Positions 25,628 through 34,767 of a DNA stretch of 64,000 bases are shown here, piece after piece. The stretch is from Marivita sp. (GTDB lineage Bacteria; Pseudomonadota; Alphaproteobacteria; Rhodobacterales; Rhodobacteraceae): assembly GCF_020055635.1 (NCBI RefSeq), contig NZ_JAIPUT010000013.1:26309-90308 (forward strand), written 5' to 3'. The first letter of the stretch is position 1. Each line of letters starts with the position of its first letter. A model generated the notes under the pieces. That model was not told the origin of the DNA and did no database searches. It was given only the letters and a program-made list of their open reading frames with translations. Both the position numbers and the translations under genes were made by a program.

Positions 25628-27052
25628 TCAGCCCGCCGCCGAGCCGCCCACGGTCAGGCCGCCGATCATCACCGTCGGCTGGCCCACGCCCACCGGCACC
25701 CATTGGCCGGCCTTGCCGCAATTGCCCATGCCCGGATCGAGCGCCATGTCATTGCCAAGCGCGCGAATCTGCTGAAGCGCGGTGGCGCCATCGCCGATCA
25801 GCGTGGCGCCCTTGACCGGCGCGCCGACCTTGCCGTTCTTCACGCGGTAGGCCTCGGTGCAGGAAAAGACGAACTTGCCGTTGGTGATATCCACCTGCCC
25901 GCCGCCAAAGCCCACCGCGTAGATCCCGTCATGAAGATCGGCGAGGATGTCGGCGGGGTCGGCATCGCCGCCCAGCATGTAGGTATTGGTCATGCGCGGC
26001 ATGGGTGCATGGGCATAGCTTTCGCGTCGCCCGTTGCCGGTGGGTTCGACCCCCATCAGGCGGGCGTTCTGGCGATCCTGCATGAAGCCCACCAGAATGC
26101 CATCCTCGATCAGGGTGTTGCGGGCGCTGGGCGTGCCCTCGTCATCGACGGTGATCGAGCCGCGCCGGTCGGGAATCGTGCCATCGTCCAGCACCGTGAC
26201 GCCGGGCGCGGCGATGCGCTGGCCCATCAGCCCGGCAAAGGCGGAGCTGCCCTTGCGGTTGAAATCCCCCTCAAGCCCGTGGCCGATGGCCTCGTGCAGC
26301 AGGATGCCGGGCCAGCCGGGGCCAAGCACCACGTCCATCACCCCCGCCGGGGCGGGTTCGGCGCGCAGGTTCACCAGCGCGATGCGCAGCGCCTCATGGG
26401 TCTTGGCCTGCCAGTCGGCGGGGTCGATCAGCCCGTCAAGGCCGACCCGCCCGCCGCCACCCGCTGTGCCGGATTCGCGCAGCCCGTCCTGTTCGACGAT
26501 GACCGAGACATTGACCCGCACCATCGGGCGGGAATCGGTGACTTCGCTGCCATCGGCGCGCAGGATCACCACCTCCTGATGCGAGGCCGCCAGCGAGGCC
26601 GTCACCTGCACCACACGCGCATCGAGGCCACGCGCGAAGGCGTCGATCTCGCGCAGGGTCTCGAGCTTGACAGGGAAATCCGCGCCCGCGATCGGGTCGG
26701 CATCAGTGTAAAGATGGCGATTGGTGCGCGCCGGTGGCGGCGCCATGGTGCCGCCACCATCGCCCACGGCAAGGCGCGCGGTTTCGACCGCGCGGGCCAG
26801 CGCGGGTTCTGAAATATCCGAGGAATGTGCATAGCCCGCCACCTCGCCGCGCACCGCGCGCAGCCCGAAACCCTGCCCGGCGTCAAAGGATGCGGTTCTG
26901 ACGCGCCCGTCATCGAAGACCAGCGATTCCGACTGGCGACGCTCCAGAAACAGTTCGCCATCATCGGCGCCGGCGGTCGCTTCGCGCAGCCGCGAAAGGG
27001 CGGCGTCGCGGTCGAGCATCGTCTCGAAGGGGCGAAAGGCGGCGTCAGTCAT
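25628..27052 (-). CDS. tldD: Metalloprotease TldD
   Basis: 474 residues. TldD works with TldE/PmbA as a zinc protease that degrades unfolded peptides and matures some ribosomal peptides. The zinc-binding HEAIGHGLEGD (His253, His257) is intact, and the C-terminal FSCTEAYRVKNGKVGAPVKGATLIG segment is typical. No tldE is in the window. The gene diverges from the cytochrome oxidase cluster; the intervening 195 bases hold an FNR-type box that could serve either side. Confidence 0.95.
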   Translation of the reverse strand: MTDAAFRPFETMLDRDAALSRLREATAGADDGELFLERRQSESLVFDDGRVRTASFDAGQGFGLRAVRGEVAGYAHSSDISEPALARAVETARLAVGDGGGTMAPPPARTNRHLYTDADPIAGADFPVKLETLREIDAFARGLDARVVQVTASLAASHQEVVILRADGSEVTDSRPMVRVNVSVIVEQDGLRESGTAGGGGRVGLDGLIDPADWQAKTHEALRIALVNLRAEPAPAGVMDVVLGPGWPGILLHEAIGHGLEGDFNRKGSSAFAGLMGQRIAAPGVTVLDDGTIPDRRGSITVDDEGTPSARNTLIEDGILVGFMQDRQNARLMGVEPTGNGRRESYAHAPMPRMTNTYMLGGDADPADILADLHDGIYAVGFGGGQVDITNGKFVFSCTEAYRVKNGKVGAPVKGATLIGDGATALQQIRALGNDMALDPGMGNCGKAGQWVPVGVGQPTVMIGGLTVGGSAAG

Positions 27053-27087
27053 GGGTTGTCTTCCTTGATAGGGTGCGACATTGGAAT

Positions 27088-27101
27088 TTGATCTAAATCA
27101 A
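27088..27101. promoter_or_regulatory. FNR/FnrL-type binding site
   Basis: TTGAT-CTAA-ATCAA is a perfect match to the CRP/FNR-family consensus TTGAT-N4-ATCAA used by FnrL in Rhodobacterales. It lies 146 bases before ctaC and 35 bases before tldD on the other strand. Oxygen-responsive control of the aa3 oxidase genes is likely; the direction (repression or activation) cannot be told without the transcription start. Confidence 0.75.
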
Positions 27102-27247
27102 AAAAAGCGTCCGTTTGCCGCAACGGTCTTTCTTGTCTGCCGTGTCAGAATATGGTTTCTAGCGTCGGTGAAACAACGGGATTCCGCGTTTACCGGATCC
27201 GATGCTGCAAAATACAATACGACCGCTTCAACCGAGCAAGGTGCAAA

Positions 27248-28090
27248 ATGCGACGATTCCTTAGCCTATTGGCCGCGATGGCCGCCGTTTCCTTCAATCC
27301 CGCGCATGCGCAGGATGGTCTTGAAATCATCGGCGCGCCCAAGGATGGCGGCATGGGCTTTCAGCCCGCCGCGACCGAACTGGCCCGCGACCTGCAGTGG
27401 CTGGACGGGATGATTCTGGTAATCATCACCGCGATCACCATTTTCGTCTGTGTGCTGCTCGCCATCGTGATCGTGCGCTACAATCGCCGCCGGAACCCGA
27501 ATTCGGCCAGCTTTACCCACAATTCGCCGCTCGAGATCGCCTGGACGGTGGTGCCGATCGTGATCCTGGTCTTTATCGGCGCGTTCTCGCTGCCGGTGCT
27601 GTTCAAGCAGCAGGAAATTCCCGAGGCCGACATCAACATCAAGGTGACAGGCTACCAGTGGTACTGGGGCTATGAATACACCGATCACGATTTCGCCTTC
27701 GACAGCTTCATGCTGGCGCGCGACGAGCTTGAGGAATACGGCTACAGTCAGGATGAATACCTGCTGGCGACCAATACCGCCGTCGTGGTGCCGGTGAACA
27801 AGACCGTCGTCATGCAGGTGACCGGCGCCGACGTGATCCACAGCTGGACGATCCCCGCTTTCGGCGTCAAGCAGGACGCGGTGCCGGGCCGTCTGGCGGA
27901 ACTGTGGTTCAACGCCGAGAAGGAAGGCATCTATTTCGGCCAGTGCAGCGAGCTTTGCGGCAAGGACCATGCCTATATGCCGATCACCGTGAAGGTGGTG
28001 AGCCAGGAGGATTACGACCGCTGGCTGGACGGGGCGATCAACGAATATGCCGGCACGCCGCGCGCGGTGCAGGTGGCTTCGGCCGACTGA
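27248..28090 (+). CDS. ctaC: Cytochrome c oxidase subunit II
   Basis: 280 residues from the ATG at 27248, which begins a signal peptide (cleaved near AHAQDG); 32 upstream codons in frame are not used. Two membrane helices (about 55-78 and 97-118) are followed by YQWYWGYEY and the CuA domain with ligands His198, Cys233, Glu235, Cys237, His241 and Met244. It takes electrons from cytochrome c in an aa3-type oxidase. It leads the cta cluster downstream of an FNR box. Subunit I is not in this window. Confidence 0.97.
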   Translation: MRRFLSLLAAMAAVSFNPAHAQDGLEIIGAPKDGGMGFQPAATELARDLQWLDGMILVIITAITIFVCVLLAIVIVRYNRRRNPNSASFTHNSPLEIAWTVVPIVILVFIGAFSLPVLFKQQEIPEADINIKVTGYQWYWGYEYTDHDFAFDSFMLARDELEEYGYSQDEYLLATNTAVVVPVNKTVVMQVTGADVIHSWTIPAFGVKQDAVPGRLAELWFNAEKEGIYFGQCSELCGKDHAYMPITVKVVSQEDYDRWLDGAINEYAGTPRAVQVASAD

Positions 28091-28170
28091 CATGACAGCC
28101 AGGGGCGCGGTGATGCGCGCCCCGCAGCATCCGCAGCGATGCCTGACACGATCCGAACCCGGAGACCAGG

Positions 28171-29112
28171 ATGAGCGACGCAAGTCTCAACACAGTGACC
28201 AGCCAGACCGGCGAGGCGGACTTCGGCGATTATTTCGCGCTGCTCAAGCCGCGGGTGATGACGCTGGTGGTGTTTACCGCGCTGGTCGGCCTTCTGGCCG
28301 CGCCGGTTGGTGTGCATCCGGTGGTCGGCTTTGCCGCGATCCTGTTCATCGCCGTGGGCGGGGGCGCGTCGGGCGCACTTAACATGTGGTGGGATGCCGA
28401 TATCGACCGTGTGATGAAGCGCACGCGGTCCCGGCCGATCCCGGCGGGCAGGATTTCGGCTGACGAGGCGTTTGCCTTCGGTATCGCGCTGGCGGGGTTC
28501 GCGGTGGTGATGCTGGCGCTGGCGACCAATCTTGTCGCGGCGGCGCTGTTGGCCTTCACCATCTTCTTCTATGTCGTCATCTATTCCATGTGGCTCAAGC
28601 GCTGGACGCCGCAGAACATCGTTATCGGCGGCGCCGCAGGGGCGTTTCCGCCGATGATCGGCTGGGCCGCCGCGACCGGCTCTGTCAGCGTGGAATCGGT
28701 GCTGATGTTCGCGCTGATCTTCATGTGGACGCCGCCGCATTTCTGGGCGCTGGCGCTGTTCATGCGCTCGGATTACGAAAATGCGGGTGTGCCGATGCTG
28801 ACGGTCACCCATGGCCGCCGCGTCACCCGCGTGCATATCCTGGTCTACACGATCCTGCTGGCCGCACTGGCGGTGGGCACGGGCTTTACCGCCGTGGGCG
28901 GGCCGCTTTACCTGGCGGTGGCTCTGGTGTTGAACGCCCTGTTCCTGATTGGTGCGCTGCGCATCTGGCGGCGTGACGAGGACGCGGCCGAGGCTGATGG
29001 CTATGCTGTCGAAAAGCGGTTTTTCCGCCTGTCGCTTTACTATCTGTTCCTGCATTTCGGGGCGATCGCGCTGGAAGCGGCGCTGGTGCCCTATGGGCTG
29101 GGGGGCTGGTAA
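28171..29112 (+). CDS. ctaB: Protoheme IX farnesyltransferase
   Basis: 313 residues. It converts heme B to heme O in the membrane, the first step to heme A for the aa3 oxidase. The prenyl-diphosphate-binding motif appears as NMWWDADIDRVMKRT, preceded by LLKPRVMTLVVFTAL, and a second acidic loop has the DYENAGVPML region. Eight to nine membrane helices fit the family (CyoE/CtaB/COX10). It lies 80 bases after ctaC and 3 bases before a small membrane-protein gene. Confidence 0.95.
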   Translation: MSDASLNTVTSQTGEADFGDYFALLKPRVMTLVVFTALVGLLAAPVGVHPVVGFAAILFIAVGGGASGALNMWWDADIDRVMKRTRSRPIPAGRISADEAFAFGIALAGFAVVMLALATNLVAAALLAFTIFFYVVIYSMWLKRWTPQNIVIGGAAGAFPPMIGWAAATGSVSVESVLMFALIFMWTPPHFWALALFMRSDYENAGVPMLTVTHGRRVTRVHILVYTILLAALAVGTGFTAVGGPLYLAVALVLNALFLIGALRIWRRDEDAAEADGYAVEKRFFRLSLYYLFLHFGAIALEAALVPYGLGGW

Positions 29113-29115
29113 GAC

Positions 29116-29280
29116 ATGAACTTTCGCGTGGAACATGACCTTCACAAGCGCCGGTTTCGCCGGAACCTTGGCCTGGGACTGGTGCTGGCGTCGTTTGTCG
29201 TGCTCCTGTTCGGTCTGACCATGGTCAAGGTCACGACCGACGATTTCACCATGCAACCCACAAGCGAGGCGCGGGACTGA
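29116..29280 (+). CDS. Small single-helix membrane protein in the cta cluster (CoxF-like position)
   Basis: 54 residues: a basic N-terminus (HKRRFRRN) and one hydrophobic helix ([20 protein letters not shown]), then a short acidic tail. It starts 3 bases after ctaB and its TGA shares an A with the ATG of ctaG, so translation is coupled to both. Small proteins in this place in alphaproteobacterial cox operons are annotated as assembly factors; the sequence alone gives no catalytic motif. Confidence 0.8.
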   Translation: MNFRVEHDLHKRRFRRNLGLGLVLASFVVLLFGLTMVKVTTDDFTMQPTSEARD

Positions 29281-29861
29281 TGCGGCTGAGCAGCATAAAC
29301 AAGACGGTGATTTCCCTGGTCGCGGTGGTGCTGACCATGGGGGCGCTGGGCTGGGCGGCGGTGCCGCTTTATGACTGGTTCTGTCGCGTCACCGGGTATG
29401 GCGGCTCGACGAACACCGCGACCTCGGGCTCGGACGAAATTCTGGATCGCACCGTGAAAGTGCGGTTCGACGCGAGCAAGGAGCGGGACTTCCCATGGGA
29501 ATTCAAGCCCATGCAGCGCGAGATGGAAGTGCGCATCGGCGAGACCGGGCTGGCCTTCTACGAGGCTTACAACCCCACCGACCGCCCCATCGCCGGGCAG
29601 TCGAGCTATAACGTGACGCCCTTCGAGGCGGGTCTCTTCTTTACCAAGATCGACTGTTTCTGCTTTCAGGAACAGGTGTTGCAGCCCGGCGAGCGCGTCG
29701 AGATGCCGGTGACTTTCTATGTCGATCCCGAAATGGTCGATGACCGGGACGCGAAGCTCGTTCATACGATCACGCTGTCCTATACTTTTTACGAGATCGA
29801 CATGCCCCAAGACCACGCCGCCCTTGATCAGGCCGGCGAAACCGATACAAAACAGAACTGA
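29280..29861 (+). CDS. ctaG: Cytochrome c oxidase assembly protein CtaG/Cox11
   Basis: 193 residues. One N-terminal membrane helix (about 8-30) anchors a periplasmic immunoglobulin-like domain. The copper-binding CFCF (Cys126, Cys128) and [13 protein letters not shown] are characteristic. It delivers copper to the CuB site of subunit I. It overlaps the preceding small gene and is followed 26 bases later by ctaE. Confidence 0.96.
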   Translation: MRLSSINKTVISLVAVVLTMGALGWAAVPLYDWFCRVTGYGGSTNTATSGSDEILDRTVKVRFDASKERDFPWEFKPMQREMEVRIGETGLAFYEAYNPTDRPIAGQSSYNVTPFEAGLFFTKIDCFCFQEQVLQPGERVEMPVTFYVDPEMVDDRDAKLVHTITLSYTFYEIDMPQDHAALDQAGETDTKQN

Positions 29862-29887
29862 GCCTTCCACGAGGGATAAAGACCAAG

Positions 29888-30700
29888 ATGGCACATGAAA
29901 AAAACCACGATTACCACATCCTGAACCCCTCGATCTGGCCGTTCCTGGGCTCCTTGTCGGGATTTGTCATGCTGTTCGGCGCGGTCCTCTGGATGTCGCC
30001 GCAAGTGGCGAACAACCAGCCATGGGTGTTCCTGATCGGATTTGTCGGCGTGCTTTACGTCATGTTCGGCTGGTGGTCGGACACAGTGGCCGAGAACCAG
30101 GCCGGCGATCACACCCCGGTCGTGCGCATCGGCCTGCGCTATGGCTTCATCATGTTCATCATGTCCGAGGTCATGTTCTTCGCGGCATGGTTCTGGAGCT
30201 TCTTCAAGCACGCCATGTACCCGATGGGCCCCGAAAGCCCTGCGGTGGACGGCCAATGGCCCCCGGCGGGGATCGAGACCTTCGACCCCTGGCACCTGCC
30301 GTTGATCAACACGCTGATCCTGTTGTGTTCGGGTGCGGCGGCGACATGGGCGCACCATGCGCTGGTGCATGAGAACAACCGCAAGGACATCAAGTCCGGG
30401 CTTGCCATAGCGATTGGGCTGGGTGCGCTGTTCACGGCCTTCCAGATCTATGAATACACCCATGCCGGTTTCGGCTTCTCGGGCAATATCTATGGCGCCA
30501 ACTTCTTCATGGCGACGGGCTTTCACGGCGCGCATGTGGTGATCGGCACGATCTTCCTGTTCGTCTGCCTGATGCGGGTGCTGCGCGGCCATTTCACGCC
30601 GGAGAACCATGTCGGCTTCGAGGCCGCGGCATGGTACTGGCACTTCGTCGATGTGGTCTGGCTGTTCCTCTTCGCCTCGATCTATATCTGGGGCGCCTGA
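29888..30700 (+). CDS. ctaE: Cytochrome c oxidase subunit III
   Basis: 270 residues with seven hydrophobic segments. Family features include [47 protein letters not shown], and [14 protein letters not shown] near the end. It binds lipid and stabilises the catalytic core. It is the last gene of the oxidase block and is followed by a strong terminator at 30754-30779. Confidence 0.97.
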   Translation: MAHEKNHDYHILNPSIWPFLGSLSGFVMLFGAVLWMSPQVANNQPWVFLIGFVGVLYVMFGWWSDTVAENQAGDHTPVVRIGLRYGFIMFIMSEVMFFAAWFWSFFKHAMYPMGPESPAVDGQWPPAGIETFDPWHLPLINTLILLCSGAAATWAHHALVHENNRKDIKSGLAIAIGLGALFTAFQIYEYTHAGFGFSGNIYGANFFMATGFHGAHVVIGTIFLFVCLMRVLRGHFTPENHVGFEAAAWYWHFVDVVWLFLFASIYIWGA

Positions 30701-30753
30701 GCCCGACAGGCCACGGGGGCGGTTGCATTTCCGCCCCCAAGACGCAAGAACAC

Positions 30754-30779
30754 AAAGCGCGCGGGTCTCGCGCGCTTTT
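30754..30779 (+). terminator. Rho-independent terminator after ctaE
   Basis: An 8-bp GC-rich stem AGCGCGCG / CGCGCGCT with a 5-base loop (30756-30776), extended by AA/TT pairs, runs into TTTT. It ends the ctaC-ctaE unit about 55 bases after ctaE and lies 25 bases before the TTG start of SURF1. Confidence 0.8.
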
Positions 30780-30803
30780 CCTATTCCAACGGAGCGCCCC
30801 GGA

Positions 30804-31487
30804 TTGGCACGTTACCTCGTTCCCCTGATCTTCGGTCTGGTCGGTGTGGCCATCCTGATCGGCCTTGGCACCTGGCAGATGCAGCGCCTCGCCTGGAAAG
30901 AGGGCGTTCTGGCCGATATCGAGGCCCGCATCGGCGCCGATCCCGTCGCCCTGCCGCAAACGCCCGACCCCGAAAACGACCGCTACCTGCCGGTGCAGAT
31001 TACCGGGCAGATGGGGGCACAGGCGCTGCGCGTCCTGGTCAGCCAGAAACAGGTGGGCGCGGGCTACCGCGTGATTTCGCCGCTCGACATGGGCGGGCGG
31101 CGTATCCTTGTGGATCGGGGCTTCGTCAAGACCGGCGAGGATATTCCCGCGCCACCCGAGGGCGAGGTGACGATCACCGGCAACCTGCACTGGCCGGATG
31201 ACCGCAACAGCGCGACACCCGTCAATGACGTGGCGCAAAACATGTGGTTCGCCCGCGATCTTGACCAGATGGCCAGCGCGCTCGCGACCGATCCGGTTCT
31301 GGTCGTGGCGCGCGAGACGTCGTTTTCCGGCGCCCCGGTGACGCCCTTGCCGGTGGACACGCGCGGCATCCCGAACGATCACCTGGAATACGCGATCACC
31401 TGGTTTTCGCTGGCGGCGATCTGGGCCGCTATGACCGGCTATTTCCTTTGGCGCACGCGCAAGACAGCGAAAGGCGACACCGCATGA
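30804..31487 (+). CDS. SURF1-family cytochrome oxidase assembly protein
   Basis: 227 residues from a TTG start at 30804 with GGAG 9 bases upstream; the frame is open further back but overlaps the terminator and ctaE. SURF1 proteins bind heme A and help insert it into subunit I. The pattern is two terminal membrane helices (LVPLIFGLVGVAILIGLGTWQMQRLAWK and the C-terminal EYAITWFSLAAIWAAMTGYFLW region) around a periplasmic domain with ILVDRGFV. Its TGA overlaps the ATG of thrC (ATGA). Confidence 0.93.
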   Translation: MARYLVPLIFGLVGVAILIGLGTWQMQRLAWKEGVLADIEARIGADPVALPQTPDPENDRYLPVQITGQMGAQALRVLVSQKQVGAGYRVISPLDMGGRRILVDRGFVKTGEDIPAPPEGEVTITGNLHWPDDRNSATPVNDVAQNMWFARDLDQMASALATDPVLVVARETSFSGAPVTPLPVDTRGIPNDHLEYAITWFSLAAIWAAMTGYFLWRTRKTAKGDTA

Positions 31488-32872
31488 GATATATCTCGAC
31501 CCGTGGGCAAGCGCCCGTTCTGAACTTTGAAGAGGCGATGCTGACCGGGCTGGCGCGCGATGGCGGGCTTTACCTGCCCGAAACCATCCCGCAGATGAGC
31601 ACCGCCGATATCGCAGCACTTGAGGGCGTGAGCTACGAAGAGGCGGCGTTCCGGGTGATGCGTCCCTTTATCGGCGATACGTTCACCGACGCGGAATTCC
31701 ACGGCATCATCGCGCGCGCCTATGCGGGCTTTGGCCATCTGGCGCGCGCGCCGCTCAAGGAACTGGACAGCGGGCATTTCCTGCTCGAGCTGTTTCACGG
31801 CCCGACGCTGGCGTTCAAGGATTTCGCCATGCAGCTCATTGGCCAGCTGTTCGAGGCCGCGCTCAAGCGAAACGGCCAGCGGGTCTGTATCGTGGGCGCC
31901 ACCAGCGGCGACACCGGCAGCGCCGCGATCGAGGCGTTTCGCGGGCTGGATGCGGTGGATGTGTTCATCCTGTTCCCGCAAGGCCGGGTCAGCGAGGTGC
32001 AGCGCCGCCAGATGACCACGCCCAGCGAATCCAATGTTCACGCGCTTGCCATCGACGGGCATTTCGATGATGCCCAGGCCCGCGTGAAGGACATGTTCAA
32101 CGATTTTCAGTTTCGCGACGCGGTCGGGCTGGCGGGGGTCAACTCGATCAACTGGGCGCGGGTGCTGGCGCAGGTGGTCTATTACTTCACCTCCGCAGTC
32201 AGCCTTGGCGCGCCCCATCGCAAGGTCAGCTTTACCGTGCCGACCGGCAATTTCGGCGACATCTTCGCCGGTTACATCGCGCGGCGCATGGGGCTGCCGA
32301 TTGACCGGCTGGTGGTGGCCACCAACCAGAACGACATCCTGCACCGCTGCCTGAGCGCGGGCGAATACCACCCCGACGGGGTGATCCCCTCGATCAGCCC
32401 GTCCATGGATATTCAGGTCAGCTCGAATTTCGAGCGCGCATTGTTTTATGCCTATGATCAGGATGGCGCGGCCGTCGCGCAATTGATGGACGAGCTTCAG
32501 GCTGGCGGCTTCACGGTCAGCCAGGGCGCGCTTGAGGCGCTGCGCGAGGCGTTCGATTCGGGGCGCTGCGACGAGGACGAGACAAGCGCCACGATCCGCC
32601 GCGTCCATGCCGGCAGTGGCGAGCTTTTGTGCCCGCACAGCGCCGTCGGCGTGAAGGTCGCCGACGAGAAGCGCGTCGAAGGGACGCCCATGATTACGCT
32701 GGCCACCGCGCACCCGGCCAAGTTTCCGGCTGCTGTCGAAGAGGCCAGCGGCGTTCATCCCCCCTTGCCCGAGCGCATGTCGGACCTGTATGAGCGGTCC
32801 GAACGCGTGACCGGGGTCGCCAACGATCTTGGCGCGATTGAAACACTGATCAAGGAACGGACCGGGCATTGA
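31484..32872 (+). CDS. thrC: Threonine synthase
   Basis: 462 residues from the ATG at 31484, overlapping the SURF1 stop. A PLP enzyme that makes threonine from O-phosphohomoserine. The N-terminus MRYISTRGQAP and the PLP lysine in FHGPTLAFKDF (Lys112) are typical, with VGATSGDTGSAAIEAF and SVPTGNFGDIFAGY-like residues (VPTGNFGDIFAGY) binding the cofactor phosphate. It is coupled to the M16 peptidase gene downstream by a TTGA overlap. Confidence 0.96.
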   Translation: MRYISTRGQAPVLNFEEAMLTGLARDGGLYLPETIPQMSTADIAALEGVSYEEAAFRVMRPFIGDTFTDAEFHGIIARAYAGFGHLARAPLKELDSGHFLLELFHGPTLAFKDFAMQLIGQLFEAALKRNGQRVCIVGATSGDTGSAAIEAFRGLDAVDVFILFPQGRVSEVQRRQMTTPSESNVHALAIDGHFDDAQARVKDMFNDFQFRDAVGLAGVNSINWARVLAQVVYYFTSAVSLGAPHRKVSFTVPTGNFGDIFAGYIARRMGLPIDRLVVATNQNDILHRCLSAGEYHPDGVIPSISPSMDIQVSSNFERALFYAYDQDGAAVAQLMDELQAGGFTVSQGALEALREAFDSGRCDEDETSATIRRVHAGSGELLCPHSAVGVKVADEKRVEGTPMITLATAHPAKFPAAVEEASGVHPPLPERMSDLYERSERVTGVANDLGAIETLIKERTGH

Positions 32873-34131
32873 CCGTCAATCTGACCACGCTCGATAACGG
32901 GTTTCGCATCGTCACCGAACATATGCCGAGCCTGGAATCCGCCGCCATCGGCATCTGGGTGAATGCCGGGGCGCGCCACGAACGCGCCGAACAGAATGGC
33001 ATCGCGCATTTCCTGGAACACATGGCCTTCAAGGGCACCAAGACGCGCAGCGCGCTGGCCATTGCCGAGGCGATCGAGGATGTGGGCGGCTATATCAACG
33101 CCTATACCAGCCGCGAAGTCACCGCCTATTACGCGCGGGTTCTCAAGGACGACGTGCCGCTGGCGCTGGATGTTGTGGCCGATATCCTGCGCAACCCGGT
33201 CTTCGAGGGTCGCGAGATCGAGGTCGAGCGCGGCGTGATCCTGCAGGAGATCGGCCAGGCGCTGGATACGCCTGACGATATCATCTTCGACTGGCTTCAG
33301 GAAAAGGCCTATCCCGATCATCCGCTCGGGCGCACGATCCTTGGCCCCGAGGAGCGCGTCGGCGCCTTCTCGCGCGATGATCTGGAAGGGTTCGTCAAGG
33401 AACATTACGGCCCCGGCCAGATGGTGCTGGCCGCTGCCGGCGCTGTGGATCACGATGCGCTGGTGCGCGCCGCCGAGCGGCTTTTCGGCGACATGACGCC
33501 CAAGGCGCCCTATGTGCCCGATACCGCGCGCTTCGCCGGGGGCGAAAGCCGCCGGGTCAAGGAGCTGGAGCAGGCGCATTTCGCGCTGGCCTTCGAGGGG
33601 CCGGATTACGCGCATCCAGATATCTATGCCGCGCAGATCTATGCTTCGGCGCTGGGCGGGTCGATGTCCTCGCGGCTGTTTCAGGAAATCCGCGAAAGGC
33701 GCGGGCTTTGCTATACGATCTTCGCGCAGGCCGGGGCCTATGCCGATACCGGCATGATGACGATCTATGCGGGCACGTCGCGCGACGAGATGGCCAATCT
33801 GGCGCAGATCACCATCGACGAGATGAAACGCGCCGCCGGGGATTTCAGGCCCGACGAGATCGAACGCGCCCGCGCGCAGATGAAGGCGGGGCTGCTGATG
33901 GGGCTTGAAAGCCCCTCGAACCGGGCCGAACGGCTGGCGCGGATGCTCCAGATCTGGGGCCGGATTCCGCCGCTCGACGAGGTGATCGGGCGCATCGACG
34001 CCGTGACCTTGTCGGATGTGCGCGCGCTCGCCGAGCGCACCATCAGCACCGCCCCCGTCGCGATGGCGCTTTACGGTCCGGTCGAAGCCGCGCCCAGCCT
34101 GGAGGCGCTACAGGACAGGCGCGCCGCGTGA
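32869..34131 (+). CDS. M16-family zinc peptidase (PqqL/processing-peptidase-like)
   Basis: 420 residues from a TTG start that overlaps the thrC stop. The inverted zinc motif HFLEH (His47, Glu50, His51) is intact with the distal Glu in ERGVILQEI. The second half is the usual inactive M16C domain (LSRLFQEIRERRGLCY-like: SSRLFQEIRERRGLCYTI). This is the bacterial relative of the mitochondrial processing peptidase and is found next to thrC in many alphaproteobacteria. No signal peptide is visible, so it is probably cytoplasmic. Confidence 0.93.
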   Translation: MTVNLTTLDNGFRIVTEHMPSLESAAIGIWVNAGARHERAEQNGIAHFLEHMAFKGTKTRSALAIAEAIEDVGGYINAYTSREVTAYYARVLKDDVPLALDVVADILRNPVFEGREIEVERGVILQEIGQALDTPDDIIFDWLQEKAYPDHPLGRTILGPEERVGAFSRDDLEGFVKEHYGPGQMVLAAAGAVDHDALVRAAERLFGDMTPKAPYVPDTARFAGGESRRVKELEQAHFALAFEGPDYAHPDIYAAQIYASALGGSMSSRLFQEIRERRGLCYTIFAQAGAYADTGMMTIYAGTSRDEMANLAQITIDEMKRAAGDFRPDEIERARAQMKAGLLMGLESPSNRAERLARMLQIWGRIPPLDEVIGRIDAVTLSDVRALAERTISTAPVAMALYGPVEAAPSLEALQDRRAA

Positions 34132-34715
34132 TGTTCATCCCGCGCCGGAAAGTCAGGATCGAGACCGAGCGTCTTACCCTGCGCCAGCCGGTGCTGACCG
34201 ATTACCGCGAATGGTCCGCCCTGCGCGAGGAAAGCGCCGCTTTCCTGATCCCGTGGGAGCCCACCTGGGCCGAGGATCACCTGGCGCGCAAGGCGTTTTC
34301 CAACCGTGTCTACTGGGCGCAGCGTTCGATCACGCAATGCACCGCGCTGCCGCTGTTCCTGATCCGGCGCGACGATAACATGCTGGTCGGGGCGATCACG
34401 CTCGACAATATCCGCCGCGGCCCCGCGCAGGCCGGGACGCTGGGCTATTGGACGGGTGCGGCCTTTGCGCGTCAGGGCTATATGCGCGAGGCGATCCTCG
34501 CCGTGGTGCACCACGCCTTCGAACGGCTCGACCTCAGCCGGATCGAAGCCGCCTGCCTGCCCGAGAATCAGGCGTCACGCGGGCTGCTGGAAAAATGCGG
34601 CTTCAAATACGAAGGCGTCGCGCAAAGCTATCTTCAGATCAACGGACGCTGGCGAACGCATGTTCTTTATGCATCCCTGAGGCGGGACCGGCGCGGGCGT
34701 ACGGCAACGGGCTGA
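34131..34715 (+). CDS. GNAT-family N-acetyltransferase (RimJ/RimL-like)
   Basis: 194 residues from the ATG at 34131, which shares its A with the stop of the M16 gene. GNAT motifs are visible: IETERLTLRQPVLTDYREW, then LGYWTGAAFARQGYMREAI (acetyl-CoA loop) and LPENQASRGLLEKCGFKYEG. The pattern is that of ribosomal-protein-type N-terminal acetyltransferases; the target is unknown. It closes the SURF1-thrC-M16-GNAT coupled chain. Confidence 0.92.
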   Translation: MFIPRRKVRIETERLTLRQPVLTDYREWSALREESAAFLIPWEPTWAEDHLARKAFSNRVYWAQRSITQCTALPLFLIRRDDNMLVGAITLDNIRRGPAQAGTLGYWTGAAFARQGYMREAILAVVHHAFERLDLSRIEAACLPENQASRGLLEKCGFKYEGVAQSYLQINGRWRTHVLYASLRRDRRGRTATG

Positions 34716-34767
34716 CGAAACGCCAATCCGTGCTATCTTCCTTGCAGGCTCAGGGGAGGTTGCAATC

